From the NCBI GenBank assembly GCA_964413275.1, contig CAYPSO010000005.1:13181-77180 (forward strand): a DNA stretch of 64,000 nucleotides, in the 5' to 3' direction. The first letter of the stretch is position 1, and each line of letters starts with the position of its first letter. The notes below the pieces were generated by a model. The model made no database searches and had not been told where the DNA came from. It was given only the letters and a program-made list of their open reading frames with translations. This document shows positions 28,802-37,636 of the stretch, piece after piece. A program made the position numbers and the translations under genes. This DNA comes from JAABRE01 sp964413275 (lineage in GTDB: Bacteria; Cyanobacteriota; Cyanobacteriia; Cyanobacteriales; JAABRE01).

Positions 28802-29371
28802 ATGAATACCCCTAGTCATTATATTCTGAACCTAGTTTTTTTAGGAAAAACCATTGCTCCCAATGCAAATATAGCTATTACTCTCGGTGCAATTTTACCT
28901 GATGCTCCGATTTTTCTATTTTATTTTATCGTTAAATGGGTCTATCATTTGCCAGAAAAACAGATTTGGTCAACAGCCTACTATAGTCCATTAGTTCAGT
29001 TTTGGGTAAGTTTGGGTCATTCTTTCCCCATAGCAATCGCTGGACTTTTATTAAGTATTTGGTTTCAATGGCGTTTAGGCATTGCTTTTTTTGCCAGTAT
29101 GGGTGGACATTCTCTTTTAGATTTACCATTACATCATAATGATGCCCATCGTCATTTTTTTCCCTTCACTGATTACAAATTTATTAGCCCCTTATCCTAC
29201 TGGGATATTAATCACTACGGTAAAATTGTCGCTTTTGTAGAAATGGCAATGGTTATAATAGCGACTCCCTTTGCTCTTAATCTACTTAAATATCGTTTTA
29301 CTCAAGGATTGGTTATAGCTATAGATCTACTTTATATAATTGCCTATTACAAATTTTATTGGCTTCGTTAA
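28802..29371 (+). CDS. Membrane protein with His/Asp-rich motif, YdjM/DUF457-like
   Basis: The 189-residue protein has four or five hydrophobic segments. It carries an N-terminal MNTPSHY...GAILPDAP segment and a central GHSLLDLPLHHNDAHRHFFP motif. Both resemble membrane-bound metal-dependent hydrolase families of the YdjM/DUF457 type. The histidines and aspartates could bind metal, but no function is established and I cannot name the family with certainty. It overlaps the convergent hypothetical gene by 4 nt. Confidence 0.75.
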   Translation: MNTPSHYILNLVFLGKTIAPNANIAITLGAILPDAPIFLFYFIVKWVYHLPEKQIWSTAYYSPLVQFWVSLGHSFPIAIAGLLLSIWFQWRLGIAFFASMGGHSLLDLPLHHNDAHRHFFPFTDYKFISPLSYWDINHYGKIVAFVEMAMVIIATPFALNLLKYRFTQGLVIAIDLLYIIAYYKFYWLR

Positions 29372-29706
29372 CTTGGAAAAACCGCTCTTAAAAAGCGTTG
29401 AAGCTCTTTTCTTCCTGCTAAATTATCATTATAAATATTTGAATCATCATAAAGCTCTGTCCAAAATTCCAAAATTTCTGTATCCCATACTTCTCGAAAA
29501 CTTCCTTTTGGTACAATCACATCAGAAGTAGGGTGTAAAGAGACAATGCGAGGTTTTGTGGGCGAATGTTCAACCAGGAATAATGGTCGAATCCAGTAAG
29601 TTTGCTGTAACTTGATAAATTGAATAATTGAGGCATAAAGACGGCAATTTTTATGTTCAAGGCAAATAACTTGTTGTGAAGATTTAAAATCAACTGAATC
29701 AGTCAT
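29368..29706 (-). CDS. Hypothetical protein, 112 residues
   Basis: I do not recognise a characterised family. The protein is soluble, with one cysteine pair region (VICLEHKNCRLYASIIQF) near residue 15 and a centre that reads RPLFLVEHSPTKPRIVSLH. It has no signal peptide. The ending FLRAVFPS lies against the convergent membrane-protein gene with a 4-nt overlap. Compact, well-formed sequence and intact length argue for a real gene. A conserved cyanobacterial protein is likely but I cannot confirm it. Confidence 0.65.
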   Translation of the reverse strand: MTDSVDFKSSQQVICLEHKNCRLYASIIQFIKLQQTYWIRPLFLVEHSPTKPRIVSLHPTSDVIVPKGSFREVWDTEILEFWTELYDDSNIYNDNLAGRKELQRFLRAVFPS

Positions 29707-29777
29707 ATTAATAATTATTTTTTAAAAATCTTCTAAATTTGTAAAAAAAGATAAACTAATTATTTATTACCATTTAA

Positions 29778-29846
29778 TGAAGACGGTGAGCAAAAGACTT
29801 AATTTTAATTATTAGCTAGAAAACTTAAATTAATTGCTCACCTTCA
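29778..29846. repeat. 69-bp inverted repeat with GGTGAGCAA ends
   Basis: TGAAG(AC)GGTGAGCAA and TTGCTCACCTTCA face each other across an AT-rich centre, 12 nt downstream of the permease gene. In size and design it resembles the GTAGGGTGGGC elements, but the core sequence differs. It could also act as a terminator. Confidence 0.6.
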
Positions 29847-29857
29847 TATATTATAAA

Positions 29858-30943
29858 CTAATTAGCGTCTTGAATATAATTTTTTCTTTCTGCTAATAAT
29901 TTAGGTTTTAAATACAAATTTTCTAGTAAAACTGAAGCCCCGGCCACCCAAGGGGGAACAATTAAAGCTCCAATAATTCCTAATAATTGTGCTCCTCCTA
30001 ATACGGCGAGTAATTGATAGAGAGGATTAATTTTTACTGACGAACCTACCAATAAAGGATCGAGAATATAGGTTTCTACATTTTGGATAATTACAAATAG
30101 TAATAACACCCAAAGAAAAGTCCATCCTCCTTGAGCCACTGCCACAATTAAGGCCGGAATAGCACCAATAACAGGGCCAAAAAAAGGAATTAAATTAGTA
30201 ATTCCGGCAATAACTCCTAAACCCAAAGCTAACTCAGAAATACCAAGAAATTTCAGACCAAAAGTAATAGCTATAGATAAAATACCAGAAACTAAAATTC
30301 TTCCTTGAAGATAACTTCCCATTCTTTGACTCATTATGGGTACTTGTGCAGCTAGACGCTCATTCCAAGGCTGGGGAAATAAATTTACTAGACCTTCTAT
30401 TAATGTTTTTGAACCTGATAATATATAACCAGAAAAAAATAGCGACAAAACAAGACTTAAAACACCACCAATAATTCCTCTAGTGATACCATAGGAACGC
30501 ACAACTAACTCCTGAGAAGATCTAAAACCCCAAGTTATAATTGCTTGTACATCGAATAATCTATTAATTAAATCAAGGGTTTCTGGTTGAGTCATTCCTA
30601 ATCTCATGACAGTATCCCTTGCTATTATTTCTAATACTTCTAAATAACTAGGTAATTTCCTAATTAAACGATCGATTTGCTGAATAACAGTAGGACCAAT
30701 TACTAATCCTAATCCTGTAATAATTGAAATTAAACCAAGATATACTAAAATAACACCTAACCAACGAGGTATTTTTAATTTTTCTGCCTTGTTAATAATA
30801 GGTGCTAAAGTGGCTGCAATTACAATAGCTATCATTAATATAATTAGCAAACTTCTTAATTGCCAAAGTAAGACTAATGATAAACCAGAGCCAATAATTA
30901 AAGTGATGTTCGCAGTGGAAAGGGTAATACGTCTTTCTGACAT
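29858..30943 (-). CDS. AI-2E family transporter (PF01594-type permease)
   Basis: The 361-residue membrane protein has about seven or eight transmembrane segments: two near the N-terminus (residues 10-50), one at 60-85, a soluble segment (85-145), and a cluster from 150 to 340. The conserved GITNLIPFFGPVIGAIPALIV region near residue 245 and a following NVETYILDPLLVG segment are typical of this family. Members export small molecules or ions; autoinducer-2 export is shown only for a few, so the substrate here is unknown. The gene is monocistronic. Confidence 0.9.
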   Translation of the reverse strand: MSERRITLSTANITLIIGSGLSLVLLWQLRSLLIILMIAIVIAATLAPIINKAEKLKIPRWLGVILVYLGLISIITGLGLVIGPTVIQQIDRLIRKLPSYLEVLEIIARDTVMRLGMTQPETLDLINRLFDVQAIITWGFRSSQELVVRSYGITRGIIGGVLSLVLSLFFSGYILSGSKTLIEGLVNLFPQPWNERLAAQVPIMSQRMGSYLQGRILVSGILSIAITFGLKFLGISELALGLGVIAGITNLIPFFGPVIGAIPALIVAVAQGGWTFLWVLLLFVIIQNVETYILDPLLVGSSVKINPLYQLLAVLGGAQLLGIIGALIVPPWVAGASVLLENLYLKPKLLAERKNYIQDAN

Positions 30944-31125
30944 TAGAGTAGTTTAGAGTAGTATAGATAAGAAGAAAAAAAGTAATTATATTTTTTTAAA
31001 CTATAGCAAACTATAGCATTAAGTATTAATTTGGCTCACTTAAGCTATGAAAAGATTAAATGTTACAATTTTTACCCCTCTTAAGAGAAAACTTCTGTAT
31101 TATTACGTAATAAGTAAGTATGCCC

Positions 31126-31154
31126 ACGCCAAATTTTAGTACATTTGGCCGTTG
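31126..31154. promoter_or_regulatory. Hairpin in the leader of the PilX-like gene
   Basis: GCCAAAT and ATTTGGC form a 7-bp stem across TTTAGTAC in the 273-nt spacer upstream of the pilus-like gene. It is about 70 nt before the start codon. Its role is unknown; it may simply be another small palindrome. Confidence 0.3.
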
Positions 31155-31216
31155 TTATTATTAATAAACAGATCGAGAATTAAATGTATATATATAATAT
31201 CTACTAATACTTAAAT

Positions 31217-32743
31217 ATGATTGGTATAAAAGCTCACACAGTATTAAGAAGTATTCTCATCAATCAGGCAAGGAAACAAGGTCTAATCACTCCCATCGAT
31301 TTTGATCCAAAATTGAAACTTGTTTTAATTAATCAGTTAAGGGAAAAAGGTTTTGTTACCCCGATGATTTTATCTTTAGGAATGGTAACACTCTTAGTTG
31401 GTACAACTATGATGGTTAGGTCACAAGCTGAAGAAATTCAATCAAAACAACAAAAACAAACCCATCAAGTTTTTTCAGTGGCAGAAGTAGGGATAACACG
31501 CTATCAACAATTGATTAAGAATTATTCTGCTATTGCTGCATATCCTGATTGTAGTCAAGGTAGAGATACCAATAATCAATGTCTAGATACATCAGCAGAT
31601 GTTAGTTGGAGTAATCCTAGCTCAATTTTACCCGATGATTCTTTTTGTGATGTTTCCTATGGTGCTGTCAGTGAAGCTGAGGGTAAAGTTAGCAGTTTAG
31701 CCAATCTAGATTTACAAAATATCGATCCTAACGATGCAAATCCTCTTAATGGCAAAGGGCAATATCGACTTGTTAGTTATGAATATAATCCATCTACAGC
31801 CACTTCTGGCATAGGTACATTAATTGTTGAAGGAAGATTAAAAGAAGCTATTAAACAAATTAAAGTAGAGATTCCTGTAGAAAGAAGTACAAATATAGGA
31901 GCAAATACTACAACTGGAATATGGATTAGATCGAATCTTAATTCTACTATTTCTGGCTCTGGTCAAATTCAAGGACATATTAAAGATTCCACTTGCTCAG
32001 ATGATGTTGTCACGGCTAATGTTGAAAATCTTCAAACATATCAACAAGAGCCTTATGTAACCAATGGAGAAACATATACCTATAATGCCACACCGGGGCA
32101 ATCCTTTCCTTCTTTGCCCAATGAGGGAGCAAGCATCCCTACAGGTGCTGGAGTCAATATCTTATATCAAATTGATAATTCCACAGATAGCTTGCCTCGT
32201 GCGGGAGATGTAGAAGTTGATAATGTTTACACATATTATGTCAGTAATGTTGGTACATCCGTTGATTTGAATACTGGTACTAACCTCAATATTGATGCAG
32301 GGGCTGGTAAAACTATAGTTTTATATCTAGAAGGAGACATGAGCTTAGCTGAAAGTAGTTCGATTACAGTTGCCCCCGGTACTACTTTGATTGTTTATGC
32401 TCACGGTGCAGTCGATTTGTCTGGTGGTTCAAGTGATGGGCCAATTCAAAATAATAATACTCCAGATTATGCTCAAATATATGTTTATGAGGGAGATAAT
32501 GTTAAATTAGCTGGCGGTACAAATATGAAACTATTTGTTTTTGCTCCTGATTCTTTAGTTGAACAAACGGGTAGTAATCAAGTTATAGGAACAATTTGGG
32601 CTAATTCTTGGCAAGCTTCGGGAGATGCTAAATTTATTGAGGGAGAAACAAATTTAGCTAATATAGAAATTGCAGATAATTTATTAGATGATAATTATTC
32701 GATTAAACCAGTTAATTCTTGGACTCAAGTTGATGTTAAATAA
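31217..32743 (+). CDS. PilX-like type IV pilus-associated protein
   Basis: The 508-residue protein has one hydrophobic helix at about residues 47-68 (GFVTPMILSLGMVTLLVGTT) preceded by a charged leader. This is the arrangement of PilX-type minor pilins, with a possible prepilin cleavage before Phe. The usual Glu at position +5 is not present. The remaining 430 residues are exported, rich in Ser, Thr, Asn and Gly, and include repeated beta-strand-like stretches near 340-470. A role in pilus assembly or surface adhesion is inferred. No other pilus gene is adjacent. A shorter form beginning at a downstream Met cannot be ruled out. Confidence 0.65.
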   Translation: MIGIKAHTVLRSILINQARKQGLITPIDFDPKLKLVLINQLREKGFVTPMILSLGMVTLLVGTTMMVRSQAEEIQSKQQKQTHQVFSVAEVGITRYQQLIKNYSAIAAYPDCSQGRDTNNQCLDTSADVSWSNPSSILPDDSFCDVSYGAVSEAEGKVSSLANLDLQNIDPNDANPLNGKGQYRLVSYEYNPSTATSGIGTLIVEGRLKEAIKQIKVEIPVERSTNIGANTTTGIWIRSNLNSTISGSGQIQGHIKDSTCSDDVVTANVENLQTYQQEPYVTNGETYTYNATPGQSFPSLPNEGASIPTGAGVNILYQIDNSTDSLPRAGDVEVDNVYTYYVSNVGTSVDLNTGTNLNIDAGAGKTIVLYLEGDMSLAESSSITVAPGTTLIVYAHGAVDLSGGSSDGPIQNNNTPDYAQIYVYEGDNVKLAGGTNMKLFVFAPDSLVEQTGSNQVIGTIWANSWQASGDAKFIEGETNLANIEIADNLLDDNYSIKPVNSWTQVDVK

Positions 32744-32835
32744 ATTAAAATTAGCTAACAAGGTTGCTTCATCCTATAAAGAAAAAAAAAGATTAAATAA
32801 TATTTATAAATCAAAATTATTTTAACTCAACTGAA

Positions 32836-33339
32836 ATGAAAGTTAGAACTGCTAATCCTAAAGATGTTTCCTTAATTTTATCATTCATTCAAAAAAAAGC
32901 AGATTTTGATCGCCATATCGGTGCTTTTTCAGGAATCTTACAAGTCTCAGAAGATAAAATCAGCAGAACACTTTTTAGTACCAATCCTTTCGCCTATGTT
33001 TTATTTGTGGAAGATGCTGGGCGAGAAATTGGTTTTGCACTCTATGGATTTAGATATTCGTCGTTTATTGGTCAACCTAGTATTTGGCTTGATGACTTAT
33101 TTATTGATGAAAATATGAGAAGTCAAGGTGCTGGAGCCGCATTAATGCAAAGTTTAGCTCAAATCGCCTTAAAACATGATTGTACCCATATTTCGTGGAC
33201 TGCTGATGCTCGTAACACTCGTGGACTCAATTTTTATCATGGTTTAGGGGCTAAAATTATTAAACAGGAAGATAACAGATGTTATTGGCAATGGGATTTT
33301 AATTTATTAAGCAAGCACAAAAAGGCGTTGCTAATTTAA
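32836..33339 (+). CDS. GNAT-family N-acetyltransferase
   Basis: The 167-residue protein has the GNAT fold: IWLDDLFIDENMRSQGAGAALMQSLAQIA contains the acetyl-CoA binding motif A (R-S-Q-G-A-G-A), and NTRGLNFYHGLGAKI is the C-terminal motif. It resembles the diamine/thialysine acetyltransferase branch in length and in the N-terminal VRTANPKDVSLILSFI start, but the substrate cannot be told from sequence. The ATG at 32836 follows a 92-nt spacer after the pilus-like gene. It converges on rtcB. Confidence 0.88.
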   Translation: MKVRTANPKDVSLILSFIQKKADFDRHIGAFSGILQVSEDKISRTLFSTNPFAYVLFVEDAGREIGFALYGFRYSSFIGQPSIWLDDLFIDENMRSQGAGAALMQSLAQIALKHDCTHISWTADARNTRGLNFYHGLGAKIIKQEDNRCYWQWDFNLLSKHKKALLI

Positions 33340-33372
33340 AACATGAATTTTATTTTGTTGGTTTTTAAAAAT

Positions 33373-33394
33373 GCCCCCTAGGGGCTAGGGGGGC
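33373..33394. terminator. Hairpin between convergent GNAT and rtcB genes
   Basis: GCCCCCTA and TAGGGGGGC form a strong stem across GGGGC, in the 98-nt spacer between two convergent stops. Its A- and T-rich flanks could end transcription from either side. Confidence 0.55.
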
Positions 33395-33437
33395 TAAAAC
33401 TGCTGTATTTCTCAGAGATTCAGCAACACCATTTTTT

Positions 33438-34157
33438 TTAACCTTTAACACAGACTACCTGTTTTAAAGTTGCAACTATTTCTACCAAGTCTGATTGCTG
33501 ATTCATAACTTGTTCAATAGGTTTATAAGCTGCGGGAATTTCATCTAAAACTCCTTTATCTTTACGACATTCAATTCCTTCAGTTTGCTGAATTAAATCA
33601 TCTAAAGTATAGGTATCTTTTGCCTTAGTTCTTGACATTAACCTGCCAGCACCATGACTGCAACTACAAAAACTTTCATGATTACCTTTTCCTTTAACAA
33701 TGAAAGATTTTGCTCCCATTGAACCCGGAATAATCCCATAATCTTCGGTTTTTGCTCTTACTGCTCCTTTACGAGTTACATAAACTGATTCTCCAAAATG
33801 TACTTCTTTTTCTGCATAATTGTGATGACAGTTAACAGTAATTAAAGGTTTTGTTGGTTTTCCTCCTACTAAATGTTTTTCAATAATTTGCTTAAATCTA
33901 TTCATCATTACATCTCGATTATAGCGAGCATAATTTTGCGCCCATTGCAAATCCCGCCAATAAGCAGCAAATTCTGGCGTACCTTGAACAAAATAAGCTA
34001 AATCTGGGTCTGGTAATGAGATTTCAGCTAATTTCATTAGCTTTTTAGCTGAATTAATGTGACATTCAGCTAATTTATTACCAATATGCCGCGAACCAGA
34101 ATGAAGCATCAGCCAAACTTGGTTTTCGGTATCGATGCAAACTTCAATAAAGTGGTT
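33438..34157 (-). CDS. rtcB: RNA ligase RtcB, exon 2 (C-terminal 239 residues)
   Basis: RtcB joins 2',3'-cyclic phosphate and 5'-OH RNA ends with GTP and Mn2+, in RNA repair or tRNA splicing. This exon starts at NHFIEVCIDTE, the active-site motif that supplies metal-binding Asn and His, and includes MLHSGSRHIGNKLA, VNCHHNYAEKE, GSMGAKSFIVKGKGN and the guanylation site CSHGAGR with its His. It has no start codon of its own in the usual place: a TTG directly before NHF belongs to the intron end. Joined to exon 1 (35194-35655) it makes a 393-residue protein, a normal RtcB length. Sequence quality is unblemished, as expected for a gene still under selection. Confidence 0.9.
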   Translation of the reverse strand, partial: NHFIEVCIDTENQVWLMLHSGSRHIGNKLAECHINSAKKLMKLAEISLPDPDLAYFVQGTPEFAAYWRDLQWAQNYARYNRDVMMNRFKQIIEKHLVGGKPTKPLITVNCHHNYAEKEVHFGESVYVTRKGAVRAKTEDYGIIPGSMGAKSFIVKGKGNHESFCSCSHGAGRLMSRTKAKDTYTLDDLIQQTEGIECRKDKGVLDEIPAAYKPIEQVMNQQSDLVEIVATLKQVVCVKG

Positions 34158-35193
34158 CAATTTTGTTACTTGTTACTCATATTTTTTAATCTCCATAATC
34201 TGATTTCAATACTTTTTTTGCTTCTTTTTAGCATTGCTATTGAATCTTCTATGGAATGATTAAAAATATATATATCTTCTTCTTTTGTCCAATTTTTTCT
34301 ATTAGCTATTTTTTTCATAGTCTGAGGACGAACCCAACTTAAAACTTCTCTTGCTTTTTGTGATTTCCTTGATAATGCTAGACAATTTTCATAGTACAAA
34401 AATTGCACTAATAGTTGAGCATCTTCTTTAAAAAGAGCAATATTATAAACATTATCCCTTTGATTTCTTTTAGAGGTTTTTTCTTTACCTATAGTTAATT
34501 TAATTACTTGCAAAAAAGCATTTGCTATAGATGAACTAGAAGTAACTAAAGAAATAAAAGGAAAACCTTGGCAAGTTAAACCTAAAGAACCATCTCCATC
34601 TATTAAACCTCTAAAATAATCTGCTTGAGAAAATTTACAAGTGGGTATGTCAATTAAATTGGACTTTTTACCATAAGATAATCCCCATGATTCAAGATAA
34701 TCTCTAAATTCCTGATCGTAAACTCTCCAAACTACGGATTTATAATCATCACTAAAGTTTGTTGTTCTTGTACGTTCAGTTATTGAAGAATTAAATCTCA
34801 ATAACTTTTTAAATGCCCATAAAATGTCTTCATCTTTTTTACTAACTTCCACGCTTAAACGTCCTCTATTACGAGTAGATTTAGATAAGTGACCGTCAGT
34901 TTGAATGAAGCCAAACATATAGGAATAATCTGGACTTTCAAGACTAATATCAGTGGGAATCATCAATTTATAGAAAGCGTGAAAATAGTAACAGATCAAG
35001 TCATTTCTGCTTGATTCTATACCTTCAGATTTGGTATAGTTCGGAGTACACCTTCATCCTATAATTATAGGATGCCCAAGTCCCTCTACTCTCTACGGGG
35101 CGTTTTACCGCTTCCCTCGGAATTAGCATCTCAGCTTTTCCCGATTTGGACGAGTTTTCATTCTTGTATTACTACAAGACGGGGCAACACTTT
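34158..35193 (-). ncRNA. Group I intron in rtcB
   Basis: The 1,036-nt insertion begins after U (exon ...GGGGGU) and ends in G, as group I introns do. Core helices can be drawn by eye. P1 pairs exon GGGGU with intron GCCCC, with a U-G at the splice site. P2 is TCTTGTA/TACAAGA; P3 GTCCAA/TTGGGC; P4 TCGG(G)AA/TTCCGA; P5 AGC/GCT; P6 GGG/CCC. P7 is GAGTA (35091-35087) with TACTC (35048-35044), P8 a 10-bp stem CATCCTATAA/TTATAGGATG, and P9 CTATACC/GGTATAG. The core spans 35193-35017; the rest carries a homing endonuclease. Splicing would join GGG to NHF in frame. An intein is excluded because in-frame stops lie at both ends of the insertion. Confidence 0.9.
34166..34963 (-). CDS. LAGLIDADG homing endonuclease inside the rtcB intron
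   Basis: The 265-residue protein has two LAGLIDADG helices, YMFGFIQTDG near the N-terminus and FRGLIDGDG near residue 140, so it should act as a monomer and spread the intron by cutting intron-less rtcB. After the second domain comes a region with NWTKEEDIYIF...SIEIRLWRLK that resembles a Myb/SANT-like DNA-binding motif. I chose the ATG at 34963; an in-frame TTG at 34999 would add 12 residues that overlap the structured 3' side of the core. Its stop lies 8 nt before the 3' splice site. The coding sequence is intact. Confidence 0.88.
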   Translation of the reverse strand: MIPTDISLESPDYSYMFGFIQTDGHLSKSTRNRGRLSVEVSKKDEDILWAFKKLLRFNSSITERTRTTNFSDDYKSVVWRVYDQEFRDYLESWGLSYGKKSNLIDIPTCKFSQADYFRGLIDGDGSLGLTCQGFPFISLVTSSSSIANAFLQVIKLTIGKEKTSKRNQRDNVYNIALFKEDAQLLVQFLYYENCLALSRKSQKAREVLSWVRPQTMKKIANRKNWTKEEDIYIFNHSIEDSIAMLKRSKKSIEIRLWRLKNMSNK

Positions 35194-35655
35194 ACCCCCA
35201 CCTAATGAACCAAGCTGATTAATAGCTTTAGTTTCTAAACGTTGTACTTTTTGATGTAATTCCTTAAAATCTCGCCATCCTTGCCAATTAGTAACCGCTT
35301 TTTCAATATCTTTATTTTCATTACGGCCAACCGGAATTGCTGCTTCAATATCAAGGCGAATTTGTTTAAGCTTGCCTTCAAGTTGATTTGCATGAAAAGG
35401 CATTTTTACTGCTGCCATCCCGCAACCAATATCAACTCCCACAGCAGCAGGAATTACTGCATCTTTAGTAGCAATTACTGAGCCTACTAATGCACCTTTT
35501 CCTAAGTGAACATCGGGCATAAGAGAAACGTGCTTAAATACAAAAGGTAAAGAAGCAACATTTCTTGCCATTTGGCTTTCTTTAGGATCTAATGGATTAC
35601 TTGCCCAAGATAAAACTGGTTTTTCTGTTAATAAATTTAATTCTTCGTAAGGCAT
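35194..35655 (-). CDS. rtcB: RNA ligase RtcB, exon 1 (N-terminal 154 residues)
   Basis: This exon encodes MPYEELNLLTEKPVLSWASN, then VSLMPDVHLGKGALVGSVIA and the Mn-binding VGVDIGCGMAAVK, and ends in LGSLGGG. The reading frame runs 13 codons into the intron before a stop. Exon 1 is exactly 154 codons, so the intron lies between codons (phase 0). The start is the ATG at 35655. The divergent Dam-type gene begins 64 nt away. If splicing failed, a short protein of 165 residues without the catalytic histidines would result. Confidence 0.92.
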
Positions 35656-35719
35656 AATTACTTATAGCTATTATTTTTTTGTAAACTGTTTATATAATAA
35701 CAATTAATTTTAATAAATA

Positions 35720-36571
35720 ATGATTAAAAGTCCCCTAAGATACCCAGGTGGTAAATCTAAAGCAATTATCCAAATAGAGAAACAATTACCAGAATATTTT
35801 ACTGAATATCGAGAGCCTTTTGTTGGGGGTGGTAGTGTTTTTATTTATGTTAAACAAAAATATCAGAATTTGAAATTTTGGATTAATGATTTAAACCCAG
35901 AAGTATTTTTATTCTGGAAAATTGCCCAATCTAATTTGCAAGATTTAGTTACAGAGGTAAAAAAAGTTAAAGATAATTATCAAGATGGTAGATTATTATT
36001 TACGCAAATGAGTCAAGTTGATGTTAATCAATTATCAGATTTAGAAAGAGCAGTAAGATTTTTTGTTTTAAATAGAATTACTTTTTCAGGAACAATAGAA
36101 GCTGGTGGTTATTCTCAAAAATCCTTTGAAAGTAGATTTACCTATTCATCTATTGCAAGACTAAAAAATTTAGAATTTATTTTAGATAATAAAGTAACTA
36201 TTACTAATTTAGATTATAGTGAGATCTTAAAACCTAATGATGGCAATGTATTTATTTTTTTAGACCCTCCTTATTATGTAGCTACGAAATCAAAATTATA
36301 TGGAAAAAGAGGATGTTTACATACATCATTCGATCATGATAAATTTGCAAAAATTGTTAATCATTGTCATCATCTCTGGTTAATTACTTATGATAATTCA
36401 CCAGAGATTATAAATAAGTTTAAAAACGCCAATATTCAGCCGTTTGAATTACAATATGGGATGAACAATTATCAACGTTCCAATGCTGCTAAAGGTCGAG
36501 AAATTTTTATCAGAAATTATGATAAAAAGCCAGATAATAATCAAAAACAATTAACTTTGAATTTATTTTAA
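35720..36571 (+). CDS. DNA adenine methylase, Dam/D12 class
   Basis: The 283-residue protein methylates N6 of adenine in DNA. Motifs appear in the D12-class order: SPLRYPGGKSKA at the N-terminus, the SAM-binding EPFVGGGSVF near residue 33, and the catalytic DPPYY near residue 188, with NRITFSGTIEAGGYSQ between. It resembles cyanobacterial Dam-like enzymes that modify GATC, but specificity is not proved by sequence. No restriction enzyme adjoins it, so it is probably an orphan methylase. It diverges from rtcB over a 64-nt spacer. Confidence 0.88.
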   Translation: MIKSPLRYPGGKSKAIIQIEKQLPEYFTEYREPFVGGGSVFIYVKQKYQNLKFWINDLNPEVFLFWKIAQSNLQDLVTEVKKVKDNYQDGRLLFTQMSQVDVNQLSDLERAVRFFVLNRITFSGTIEAGGYSQKSFESRFTYSSIARLKNLEFILDNKVTITNLDYSEILKPNDGNVFIFLDPPYYVATKSKLYGKRGCLHTSFDHDKFAKIVNHCHHLWLITYDNSPEIINKFKNANIQPFELQYGMNNYQRSNAAKGREIFIRNYDKKPDNNQKQLTLNLF

Positions 36572-36744
36572 ATAATTTATCTAATAACTTCTTACTTACA
36601 GGTTGCTGAATAAATATAAAACCTTTACCAATCAAGGATTTTAGGTAGTTTTAATAGTTATCAGTTATCAAGACTTTTGCTCCTGAATACTGAATACTGA
36701 CTCCTCGTCTTAACCAGCAAACTCCTTGAGGCAAACCCTACTTA

Positions 36745-37620
36745 TTACTTACTAATTGGCTTTCCTTGTTTATCTAAATATCCTGTTTCAATTAAAAAGA
36801 CTTTTAAAGCAGTCGGAAAATCAGGATAAGCTCCTATTTGATTATTATTTTCGTCATAAATTTCTAACCCCCAATCCGATTGTTTATCATAATTAGCTAA
36901 CATAAATTTCCAACCTTCTTCGTATTCTCCTAATAAGATTTTTTGAGCTACATATCCTGCTAAAACTCCATTTTCAAACTCATTTTCTTGAATAACTTTA
37001 TACATATCCCAAGCGGTGGATCTTAAATATTTTGGATAATTACGAGTAACATTTTTAAATTCACCATTTTCTAGTCTTAAAATTAACGATGGAGGAAAAG
37101 AACCTGCATAGGAACTAAAAGCATAAAGAAAAGAATTATCATAGGTTATAAATTCAAATTTACCGTCATTATCTAGGTCTTGAAAAGTTCCTCCTCCCCC
37201 GTCTGAAAATCCTGTTTCTATTTGTTTAAATTCTTGTTGGTTTTCTTGCCAAAAATAAACAAAATGATTAGTACAACAATGCGCTCCTCCACTATAAGTT
37301 CTGACAATTACTTCAGGAATATTATCAGCATCTAAATCTTGTAAAGAAACATTAGCAAAGCTACCTGTCATTTGACCATTAGTTATTTTTAATTTATTAT
37401 CATAGTAGATTTGATAGTTTAAGTTAGAATCTTCGGATTCAGTTGAATAATCATAGGGTTTATAATTAACTATGACTTTAATTTTATCTAAATTTAATTC
37501 TTGATTTTTGATTTCAGAAGTATCATAATCAATCTCTAAAGTTGTTTGACTATTAACAACAGGTATAAATACTAGATTTAGGGCTAATAAAATAGAAGAT
37601 AGTTGAAAAAGTTTTTTCAT
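36745..37620 (-). CDS. Secreted protein with VCBS/FG-GAP-like repeat
   Basis: The 291-residue product starts with a signal peptide (MKKLFQLSSILLALNLVFIP, probable cleavage after VVNS). A calcium-binding-like loop DLDADNIPEVIVRTYSGGAH and a second loop DLDNDGKFEFITYDN, about 55 residues on, suggest a beta-propeller-type VCBS domain. A cysteine pair (HCCTNHF) lies between them. I chose the ATG at 37620 because it begins the signal peptide; the earlier in-frame start overlaps the upstream gene. It follows the ATPase gene by 16 nt and is the last gene of a five-gene run. No function is known to me. Confidence 0.72.
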   Translation of the reverse strand: MKKLFQLSSILLALNLVFIPVVNSQTTLEIDYDTSEIKNQELNLDKIKVIVNYKPYDYSTESEDSNLNYQIYYDNKLKITNGQMTGSFANVSLQDLDADNIPEVIVRTYSGGAHCCTNHFVYFWQENQQEFKQIETGFSDGGGGTFQDLDNDGKFEFITYDNSFLYAFSSYAGSFPPSLILRLENGEFKNVTRNYPKYLRSTAWDMYKVIQENEFENGVLAGYVAQKILLGEYEEGWKFMLANYDKQSDWGLEIYDENNNQIGAYPDFPTALKVFLIETGYLDKQGKPISK

Positions 37621-37636
37621 ATTTAAAGTTTTGATT

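Noticed and set aside
34158..35193. Intein or two independent rtcB genes
   Set aside because: In-frame stops occur at both ends of the insertion, the endonuclease does not run in the rtcB frame, and group I helices can be drawn. A frameshift or split gene is less likely because the joined exons are exact.
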